13,374 nucleotides of DNA. Origin: Sphingobacteriaceae bacterium (GTDB lineage: Bacteria > Bacteroidota > Bacteroidia > B-17B0 > Aurantibacillaceae). Both the position numbers and the translations under genes were made by a program. The notes under the pieces were generated by a model. That model had not been told where the DNA came from. It ran no database searches and saw nothing but the letters and a program-made list of their open reading frames with translations. The stretch lies in NCBI GenBank assembly GCA_023251695.1, contig JAHEYE010000072.1, positions 1-13,374 of the forward strand, read 5' to 3'. This document shows, piece by piece, positions 7,201-13,374 of this stretch (positions are counted from its first letter, which is position 1; each line of letters opens with the position of its first letter).

Positions 7201-8670
7201 CTATTTAACAAAAGTATAGACGGTTTCTATTCCGTGGAAATTTTTTTTATCCACTAATCTGTTTTCCATCTGTAACGTTGAAAGCACTTCATTACCCGGA
7301 TTGGAAAAATCTGCCCCCACATCCAAATAGATAATCCGCTTTGAATTGCTTAACAACGATTTCTCCACTTCACCTATTCTTCTTACCGGAAAAATATTAC
7401 CCTGATGCAATTTTGCTTCCAGAGCACCGTATTCATCACCCCCCAAGGTTTTAAACATATCCTCGCTGTAATAATAGGCGAAATTTGTAAGAAACTCGTG
7501 CGTACAAATAATAACAAGGTCGCCCGGCTTTTTATTTTGCTTTATAAATTCAGTCACGGCTTTCGCGTCCCGTTTTTTATCGGGATTCAACTGAACTGTT
7601 ACAATAAAAAGCAGAACTAAAACAGTCATAGCTGTATATTTTATCCTTTCACTTTTAAATAATCTGAAAATCATGATGGAAAGGCTCAAATAATAAAACG
7701 GAATTAAAAAGAAAAGATATCTGCCGTTATATACAGGGATCTTGAATGAAACAAAGAACATTAAAAAGAAAGGCAGGAAGAAAAACAAATGAATCATTCC
7801 ATCCATTTTATTTCCGGCTGGTTGCTTTTTCTTATTCATCACAAACATCACAAGTGAAATAAGCATTAATAAAACACAAAGCACAGCTGTAATCGGCATG
7901 TTCGAAAAAGTCCAAAGCATATTGTATATACTCTCTATTCCTACAGGTTCCTTTACCCAAGTGCCCTCAGTGGCAGAAAATCTGAATCTGCTTATTAAAA
8001 TAAATAATTGAGGCAAATAAAGCAGTGTAGTGAAACCAAAACCAATTAAAACAGTCTTGATATGCTTTCTTCTAAAAAAAAGTACCACTATAAATTCTGC
8101 AAATAATAAAACAAAGCCAAAATAATGCGAATAGATCAATAACACGTTTACCAGGATCCATACTGTTAAATCTGATTTCAAACTTCCATTATTCAAAAGC
8201 TTTAGGAGATAATAAACTGAAGCGACTCCAAGTAAAGCAAACAAAGTATAGGCCCGGCAATCATGTGCGTAATAAATTCCATGTGTTGAGAAACAATAGA
8301 GCAGCGCAGCCCCAAGCCCCACAGCAAATGAAAAAAAATGGGCACCAATTTTATAAACGTAAATTACAACAAGCGATCCGAAAATAACCGGCATAAGCCG
8401 TACTGAAAAAGAAGAAATGCCAAAGCATTTTATCCAATAATGAAGGATTATTTCAAAAAGAGGAGGATTATTGGTTGGCCATAAAAACCTTATGATATCG
8501 GTTAAACTTCCCTGAGCATGATAAATTGAAAAAGGTTCATCAATACAGATATCCTGCTTTGTAATATATAAAAACCTGATGACGAAACATACAACAAAAA
8601 GCATTAACGGAACAGCGGTTTTAGTTATCCGTTCAGATGGTGCAAAAACTGTATTACCTATTTTTCCCAA
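7201..8670 (-). CDS. GT39-like integral membrane glycosyltransferase (PMT/ArnT type)
   Basis: Likely a GT-C fold enzyme that moves a sugar from a polyprenyl-phosphate carrier to an envelope acceptor on the periplasmic side; donor and acceptor cannot be told. About ten hydrophobic stretches span residues 20-370, followed by a soluble C-terminal part of about 115 aa. The hallmark acidic pair of the first periplasmic loop is D44-E45 in DICIDEPFSIYHA. WPTNNPPLFEIILHYWIKCFG and SVRLMPVIFG are also typical of the PMT_2/GT39 group. The 489-aa reading starts at TTG (8670), immediately after the kinase TGA. An ATG at 8604 (Met23) is the alternative, but it would start within the first membrane segment, so I prefer a start further upstream. 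As the last gene after purA and the kinase, it probably shares their transcript. It converges with the lipoprotein gene 2 nt away. Confidence 0.85.
   Translation of the reverse strand: MGKIGNTVFAPSERITKTAVPLMLFVVCFVIRFLYITKQDICIDEPFSIYHAQGSLTDIIRFLWPTNNPPLFEIILHYWIKCFGISSFSVRLMPVIFGSLVVIYVYKIGAHFFSFAVGLGAALLYCFSTHGIYYAHDCRAYTLFALLGVASVYYLLKLLNNGSLKSDLTVWILVNVLLIYSHYFGFVLLFAEFIVVLFFRRKHIKTVLIGFGFTTLLYLPQLFILISRFRFSATEGTWVKEPVGIESIYNMLWTFSNMPITAVLCVLLMLISLVMFVMNKKKQPAGNKMDGMIHLFFFLPFFLMFFVSFKIPVYNGRYLFFLIPFYYLSLSIMIFRLFKSERIKYTAMTVLVLLFIVTVQLNPDKKRDAKAVTEFIKQNKKPGDLVIICTHEFLTNFAYYYSEDMFKTLGGDEYGALEAKLHQGNIFPVRRIGEVEKSLLSNSKRIIYLDVGADFSNPGNEVLSTLQMENRLVDKKNFHGIETVYTFVK
7222..7248 (+). terminator. 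Possible weak terminator of the mgtE-lipoprotein transcript
   Basis: Downstream of the lipoprotein stop, and inside the 3' end of the convergent glycosyltransferase gene, TTTCTA at 7224-7229 can pair with TGGAAA at 7235-7240 (one G-U wobble, 5-nt loop). Eight T residues follow at 7241-7248. The stem is short and AT-rich. It is the only terminator-like structure I find for the plus-strand operon. Confidence 0.3.
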
Positions 8671-11496
8671 TCAGGTATTATTTAAACGCTTTGCGATTTC
8701 CTTTTCAATAAGTACAGTGTGTTCTATAACTTTTTCGATATGTCCGTTCCTCACTTTTGCTTTATCAAGAATTTCCTCTTGCTGCAATAGATTCAGGCTC
8801 TTCATCAGATCAGCCGAAGCAACTAATCCTAACGGACTTTTCATTTTATGAATGTGTTTCCGTATACCCTCCTTGTTTTTAGATTCTTTTAAGGATTTCA
8901 ACTCCGTAATATAAATAGGCAGTTCGGTATTGAATAAATTATATATTTCTAATAAGCCCTCTTTATTCCCTGCATACTTTTCTTCCAATGAATTGAAAGC
9001 ATAGCCATCACCGGCCAAACCGGAATCTTTTGTGCTAAATGTTTTCTCACTACCGAAAAGAAGGTGACTAATTTTTGAATATAACTCCTCTGAGTTAAAA
9101 GGTTTAGTAACAACTTCGTTCATTCCACACTTTATACTTTTGTTTCTATCGGCCTCCGAAGCATACGCGGTTAATGCAATAATAGGGATATCTTTTTTCG
9201 GTGATTTGAATTTTAAACGGATGTATTGCGTGGCTTCCCATCCATTTAAAACCGGTAATTCAATATCCATTAAAATCAAATCAAAATCTTCATGCATTAA
9301 CTTGTCAAAACCCTCCACTGCAGTCGGAACCAATACACTCTTTGTTTCCCAGTGTTGCAATGTATTTAAAATTACTTTTTGATTGATTTCACTATCCTCA
9401 ATTACTAAAATTTTTCTGCCTTTTAAATGTTTTCCGGAAACACTCGTACTCCTTTTAATTTTTCCGGATACTGGATTTTCAGATATCCTGTAAGGAATAC
9501 TGAAACTGAAATCACTCCCCTTTCCTACCTTACTTTGCACGATGATTATTCCGTTTTGAAGCTCCACTAACTTTTTGGTGATCGACAAACCTAAACCTGT
9601 ACCGCCGAATTTACGTCGGCCCGGCGTTTCAAGCTGAACAAAACTTTCAAACACAAGATCCACTTTCTTTTTCGGAATACCAATACCCGTATCGCTTATC
9701 GTGAAAAGAATAGTTTTTTCCGTTGTAGTTTCATGCGATGTTGTCACATTAATTTTTATAGCACCCTTCGAGGTAAATTTAACGGCATTGCTTATTAAAT
9801 TAATTAAAATTTGTTCCAGTCTTGTTTCATCACCTATATAAAAACCTTTTGCAGACTCAACCATATTCATCTCGAAATTCAAACCTTTATTCACAGCCAT
9901 TGGTTCCATCAATTCGCGCAGTACCTGCATGGTTTGCTCAATATTAAATGTGGCGTATTGAAATTCGATTTTACCTGCTTTTATTTTCGAGAGGTCCAAT
10001 AAATCGTTAATAATCCTTAACAAATGCTCTGATGAGTTTTTTATAGTCTGCAAATGCTGTCGCTGTGGCTCCGTTAATTTTGATTCGAGTAACAAATTCA
10101 CCATGCCTTGGATACCATTCATAGGTGTTCTTATTTCGTGACTGGTATTTGCCAGGAATTGTTCCTGCATAAGGCGCGCGCTATCGGATAATTCTTTTGC
10201 GCGCTTCAGATTCCGCGCATTAACATAAAGAAAAACCGAAATGAGAATAACTAATACAGCTACAGTTCCCGCCAAATAAGCAGCAATCTTATTTTTCCCG
10301 AGTTTCTCCTCAATAATTTGTTTTTCCTGATTCAGGAAAATAATTTCGCGGTCTTTAATACCGGTTTCATATTCCACCTGTAAACGTTCAAGATCCAACG
10401 TTTGTTTAATGTTCTTATCCTTATTATCAACTCTGATATAATCTTTATAAGCATCTAAAGCTCCGGCATGATTATTTTTTAAAGCGTAAAGTTCTGAGAG
10501 AATCCGGTAATCCACTGCCATTGGGGAAGTATGATGCTTTACCCCTTCATTAATAGCCTGTAAAATACAATTAAGTGCTTTATCATATTCGCCTTTGAAT
10601 TTATAGGCTACCGCTAAATCGTTATTGATGGCTTCATACCAAGAGCCATTATTTAATTGTTTATTTAATTCGTATGACTTTTTATAATAAATAATCGCAC
10701 TGTCGACTTGCATTTGCTCGTAATGGGCTTCTCCGATATTTAAGTAATGAATCGCTTTCCAATCGTCGTGTTTGTTTACAATACAATAATTCAGACCTTC
10801 ATAACTTAAATAAATAGAGTGGTGGATTTGATTTTCGTTACCAAAAATTGCGTAATAATGCATATAAGCATTAGCCAGATTCACAAATCCGGTATTAATA
10901 AGATTAGAAAGTTTGTAATGTCGGCTTAAATTCAATACAGAATTATAATTTTCAAAAGCCATTTCAAAATAGCGTTTGTCTTTAGTTTTATCGAACCAAT
11001 CCATTAAAACATGTCCGAGAATATTTTTAGTGTTGAGTGTCTGGGAAATATTTTTTTTATTGGAACGGGAAAATTTAATTGATTTTGTCAGATATTCGAC
11101 CGCCTTTGGAAAAAGTTCGAGCCGTTTGTAAATGACGCCGATCGACTGATAACACAAACTTATCAAACTTGAATCTTTTATTTCCAGAGCTGTACGGAAA
11201 GCCTTCTGGTAATACTTATAAGCTACTGCCGTTTTGTTCTTTTCTTCCTGTATTTTTCCAAGAATAATGTTGCCCCTGGCAACTGCAGGCAAATACTTTT
11301 TATCGTATCCTTCATCAATTGCTTTTTCAGCAAATAAAGTTGAAGCGTAAATATCAGTTAAACGGTATTTTTCAGCTAAGCGCAGATAATTAATTGCATT
11401 AACAGAATCCGGAAGGGAGACCGGCGCTTTGGATTGGGAAAAAAAATAGTTTAAGGAAAAAATTAAAAAAAATATTAATGTAAACTTCTTCCGCAT
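8671..11496 (-). CDS. TPR-domain hybrid sensor histidine kinase with receiver and Hpt domains
   Basis: A 941-aa multi-step phosphorelay protein in one chain. The signal sequence is residues 1-20 (MRKKFTLIFFLIFSLNYFFS). A periplasmic helical region to about 365 contains several TPR units (e.g. SLCYQSIGVIYKRLELFPKAVEYLTKSI, AIHYLNIGEAHYEQMQVDSAIIYYKK). A coiled coil follows (about 366-400), then a transmembrane helix (about 404-424). The HisKA domain has H453 in NTSHEIRTPMNG. The ATPase domain shows N570 (NLISNAVKF), D602 (DTGIGIP) and GTGLGLS near 631-637. The receiver (about 695-815) has the acidic pair E700-D701, phospho-acceptor D744 (LMDIELPVLNGW) and K798 (TKPF). A C-terminal Hpt domain has H883 in HKMKSPLG. 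All catalytic residues are present. No DNA-binding output domain or separate response regulator is seen nearby. It starts 17 nt after the purA stop and its TGA abuts the glycosyltransferase, so it likely sits mid-operon. Confidence 0.95.
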   Translation of the reverse strand: MRKKFTLIFFLIFSLNYFFSQSKAPVSLPDSVNAINYLRLAEKYRLTDIYASTLFAEKAIDEGYDKKYLPAVARGNIILGKIQEEKNKTAVAYKYYQKAFRTALEIKDSSLISLCYQSIGVIYKRLELFPKAVEYLTKSIKFSRSNKKNISQTLNTKNILGHVLMDWFDKTKDKRYFEMAFENYNSVLNLSRHYKLSNLINTGFVNLANAYMHYYAIFGNENQIHHSIYLSYEGLNYCIVNKHDDWKAIHYLNIGEAHYEQMQVDSAIIYYKKSYELNKQLNNGSWYEAINNDLAVAYKFKGEYDKALNCILQAINEGVKHHTSPMAVDYRILSELYALKNNHAGALDAYKDYIRVDNKDKNIKQTLDLERLQVEYETGIKDREIIFLNQEKQIIEEKLGKNKIAAYLAGTVAVLVILISVFLYVNARNLKRAKELSDSARLMQEQFLANTSHEIRTPMNGIQGMVNLLLESKLTEPQRQHLQTIKNSSEHLLRIINDLLDLSKIKAGKIEFQYATFNIEQTMQVLRELMEPMAVNKGLNFEMNMVESAKGFYIGDETRLEQILINLISNAVKFTSKGAIKINVTTSHETTTEKTILFTISDTGIGIPKKKVDLVFESFVQLETPGRRKFGGTGLGLSITKKLVELQNGIIIVQSKVGKGSDFSFSIPYRISENPVSGKIKRSTSVSGKHLKGRKILVIEDSEINQKVILNTLQHWETKSVLVPTAVEGFDKLMHEDFDLILMDIELPVLNGWEATQYIRLKFKSPKKDIPIIALTAYASEADRNKSIKCGMNEVVTKPFNSEELYSKISHLLFGSEKTFSTKDSGLAGDGYAFNSLEEKYAGNKEGLLEIYNLFNTELPIYITELKSLKESKNKEGIRKHIHKMKSPLGLVASADLMKSLNLLQQEEILDKAKVRNGHIEKVIEHTVLIEKEIAKRLNNT

Positions 11497-11513
11497 ACTA
11501 CCTAAACAATTGC

Positions 11514-12782
11514 TTAACGCTTAATTGTTTGTTTTCTGTCAGGACCAATTGAAACGATGGTAATAGGCGTGCTCACCGCTTTTTCGATATATTTAATGTA
11601 ATCCACCAATTCCTTTGGCATTTGTTCTTTTTTTGTGAATTGGGTCAAATCGCATTTCCAGCCTTTTACTTCTTCATAAATTGGGGTTAAATATTTTGGG
11701 TCGAGATCGTAAGGTAGGTAATCAATTACTTTACCGTTGTAATTATAGTGCGTACAGATTTTTAACGTATCGAAATCAGAAAGAACGTCGGCTTTCATCA
11801 TCATCAGTTCAGTAACACCGTTGATCATGATGGCATATTTAAGGGCAGGAATATCCAACCATCCTGTACGTCTGGCCCGACCTGTTGTTGAACCAAACTC
11901 ACGTCCGATCTGCCTGATCTTCTCTCCTACTTCATTATCAAGTTCCGTTGGAAACGGACCGCTTCCAACACGGGTGCAATAAGCTTTAAAAATCCCGATT
12001 ACATTTCCAATTCTGTTAGGTGCAATTCCTAATCCGCTGCATGCACCTGAACAAACTGTGTTCGATGAAGTAACAAAAGGATAAGAACCGAAATCAATAT
12101 CCAGCAACGAACCCTGTGCACCTTCTGCCAAAACTTTTTTTCCTGAAGCCATTGCGTTATTCAGGTAATGCTCACTCTCAACAAACTGTAATTGCTTTAA
12201 AGTTTCGATACCCTCAAACCATGCCGGCTCCAGCTCGGCTAAATTATATTCGAATTGATGAAACGATAATAAAAGTTTGTGCTTTTCAACCAGGGCTTTG
12301 TATTTCTCTTTAAAATCGTGGCGCTCAATATCACCAATACGCAAACCATTGCGTCCGGTTTTATCCATGTAGGTCGGACCAATTCCTTTTAATGTAGAGC
12401 CAATTTTATTTTTTCCTTTCGACGCTTCGCTGGCAGCATCGAGCAAACGATGTGTCGGTAAAATTAAATGCGCACGTTTCGAAATAACCAGTTTCGCTTT
12501 CACATCAACGCCCATTTTTACTAGCGCGTCAATTTCTTTTTTAAATATCACAGGATCAATCACAACACCATTCCCAACAATATTGATGGCTGTAGGATGG
12601 AATATGCCGCTTGGTATCGTATGCAATACGTGCTTGATACCATTAAACTCCAAAGTATGTCCCGCATTCGGACCACCCTGAAAGCGTGCTATGATATCAT
12701 ATTCAGGCGTTAAAACATCAACAATTTTTCCTTTACCTTCATCACCCCATTGCAGGCCTAACAAAACATCTGATTTAGTCAT
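11514..12782 (-). CDS. purA: Adenylosuccinate synthetase
   Basis: Joins IMP and aspartate using GTP to make adenylosuccinate, the first committed step from IMP to AMP, in the cytoplasm. The 422 aa length is normal for the family. The N-terminal GTP-binding and catalytic loop is LQWGDEGKGKIVD, with D14 as general base; H42 in GGPNAGHT is the partner histidine. Further conserved segments are IGSTLKGIGPTYMDK, AEGAQGSLLDIDFGSYPFVTSSNT, TRVGSGPFPTEL, the arginine-rich TTGRARRTGWLD and the C-terminal TIVSIGPDRKQTI. The ATG at 12782 fits the usual start. A -7-like box lies 18 nt upstream. ribH lies 117 nt upstream on the same strand and the sensor kinase starts 17 nt downstream, so purA is probably the first gene of a purA-kinase-glycosyltransferase transcript. 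Confidence 0.98.
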   Translation of the reverse strand: MTKSDVLLGLQWGDEGKGKIVDVLTPEYDIIARFQGGPNAGHTLEFNGIKHVLHTIPSGIFHPTAINIVGNGVVIDPVIFKKEIDALVKMGVDVKAKLVISKRAHLILPTHRLLDAASEASKGKNKIGSTLKGIGPTYMDKTGRNGLRIGDIERHDFKEKYKALVEKHKLLLSFHQFEYNLAELEPAWFEGIETLKQLQFVESEHYLNNAMASGKKVLAEGAQGSLLDIDFGSYPFVTSSNTVCSGACSGLGIAPNRIGNVIGIFKAYCTRVGSGPFPTELDNEVGEKIRQIGREFGSTTGRARRTGWLDIPALKYAIMINGVTELMMMKADVLSDFDTLKICTHYNYNGKVIDYLPYDLDPKYLTPIYEEVKGWKCDLTQFTKKEQMPKELVDYIKYIEKAVSTPITIVSIGPDRKQTIKR

Positions 12783-12800
12783 ATATCAATATTAAAAAGG

Positions 12801-12808
12801 TAAATTTA
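12801..12808 (-). promoter_or_regulatory. Putative purA promoter, -7-like element
   Basis: Read on either strand this is TAAATTTA, one base off the Bacteroidota -7 consensus TAnnTTTG, and it is 18 nt before the purA ATG, close to the spacing at miaB and mgtE. A TTG (complement of 12822-12824) upstream is nearer than a normal -33 element. The rest of the 117-nt purA-ribH gap is A/T-rich and holds no gene. It contains a 7-bp inverted repeat (12866-12872 with 12881-12887), but on the minus strand this is not followed by a T tract. Confidence 0.35.
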
Positions 12809-12899
12809 GCAGTAAAAAGAGCAATAAAATCTTTTTTTAATAACTGTTGAAAAGTTGTACGGGTCTTCTTTTAAGAGGAGAAAAGAATTTTTCCGGATT

Positions 12900-13374
12900 T
12901 CAGAAAGAAAGCATTTTTATTGCTGTTACCGCAGCTTCATCACCCTTATTACCGTACTTACCACCCGCTCTGTCAATCGCCTGTTGCATTGTATCCGGCG
13001 TTAAGACACCGAATATAACAGGCTTATTGTATTTTATATTGAGATTGGTAATGCCATTGGCAACAGCGTTACAAATAAAATCAAAATGTTTTGTTTCGCC
13101 CTGTATCACGCAACCAATTGCAATCACTGCATCTATGTCAGAATCCTGGGCGAGGAATTGCGCACCTAATGTCAATTCGAAACTGCCGGGAACTGTTTTG
13201 GAAATAATGTTTTCGGGACGGGCACCGTGTTTTATTAAGGTATCGTAGGCGCCTTGATGTAAAGCTTTTGTAATTTCAAGATTCCACTCCGACCAAACGA
13301 TGCCAAATTTATAGGAAGCAGCTTTTTTAACTGCACTGCCCTCTTGTTTTGATAAATTTTTATGCTGGCTCGAC
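12900..13374 (-). CDS. ribH: 6,7-dimethyl-8-ribityllumazine synthase (5' end just beyond window)
   Basis: Condenses 5-amino-6-ribitylaminouracil with 3,4-dihydroxy-2-butanone 4-phosphate, the penultimate step of riboflavin synthesis, normally as a cytoplasmic capsid-like or pentameric assembly. The minus-strand frame is open to the right edge and gives 157 aa, beginning SSQHKNLSKQEGS in the window. Family members have about this length, so only the start codon and one to a few residues are missing. Conserved features are KFGIVWSEWN (substrate aromatic loop), SKTVPGSFELTLGAQ, AVIAIGCVIQGETKHFDFI with the catalytic histidine in ETKHF, FGVLTPDTMQQAIDRAGGKYGNKG, and a C-terminal helix. The internal Met at 13175 is not the start, because clear lumazine synthase sequence precedes it. 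It lies upstream of purA on the same strand with a 117-nt gap and no good terminator, so read-through into purA is possible. Confidence 0.96.
   Translation of the reverse strand, partial: SSQHKNLSKQEGSAVKKAASYKFGIVWSEWNLEITKALHQGAYDTLIKHGARPENIISKTVPGSFELTLGAQFLAQDSDIDAVIAIGCVIQGETKHFDFICNAVANGITNLNIKYNKPVIFGVLTPDTMQQAIDRAGGKYGNKGDEAAVTAIKMLSF

Noticed and set aside
12866..12887. 7-bp inverted repeat (TTCTTTT/AAAAGAA) as the ribH terminator
   Set aside because: On the minus strand the stem is followed by GACCC, not a T tract. The T run is on the plus-strand side, where no gene needs termination.
12900..13175. A 91-aa gene starting at the internal Met, implying a truncated RibH
   Set aside because: Lumazine synthase sequence continues in frame upstream to the window edge (KFGIVWSEWN, SKTVPGSFE), so the gene is essentially full length and only cut by the window.
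12847..13248. 133-codon plus-strand open frame at the right end
   Set aside because: It is the complement of ribH, which carries all lumazine synthase motifs on the minus strand.
1..13374. CRISPR arrays, insertion sequences, tRNA or rRNA genes, toxin-antitoxin or defence genes
   Set aside because: No direct-repeat array, transposase, RNA-gene-like block or defence-type domain was found on either strand; the window is densely filled by the genes listed.

Overview
The window is AT-rich bacterial chromosome and almost certainly comes from a member of the Bacteroidota. The protein sequences have the character of that phylum: a TopA without zinc fingers but with a lysine/alanine-rich tail, Bacteroidota-style signal peptides, and a large TPR-containing hybrid histidine kinase. 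Strong Shine-Dalgarno sequences are largely absent. Several genes are preceded by the phylum's -7 promoter element (TAnnTTTG) only 15-19 nt before the start codon. The order within the phylum cannot be decided from this window; Flavobacteriales-like is a guess.

Layout. Positions 1-995 (minus) hold the 5' two-thirds of miaB, the tRNA methylthiotransferase gene, which runs off the left edge. It diverges from topA (1213-3738, plus). The 217-bp region between them has a palindrome set against the miaB promoter and a run of helically spaced A/T tracts in the topA leader. A strong intrinsic terminator (3765-3797) ends topA. An unrecognised secreted 498-aa protein follows (3812-5308), then mgtE (5372-6724), a magnesium channel gene whose stop codon directly abuts a small lipoprotein gene (6725-7198).

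The right half is read on the minus strand. ribH (13374-12900, lacking only its first few codons) is followed by purA (12782-11514), a 941-aa hybrid sensor kinase (11496-8671) and a GT39-like membrane glycosyltransferase (8670-7201). The last three are tightly packed (17 nt and 0 nt gaps) and look like one operon. It converges with the mgtE-lipoprotein pair with only 2 nt between the two stop codons.

How they work together. Most of the window is housekeeping: tRNA modification, DNA supercoiling, magnesium uptake, purine and riboflavin synthesis. The accessory content is envelope and signalling: a secreted protein and a lipoprotein of unknown role, the kinase, and the glycosyltransferase co-directional with it. 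I see no mobile element, CRISPR array, RNA gene, defence island or clear new system. The most interesting items are regulatory DNA (the miaB palindrome and the phased A/T tracts before topA) and the orphan genes attached to mgtE and purA.
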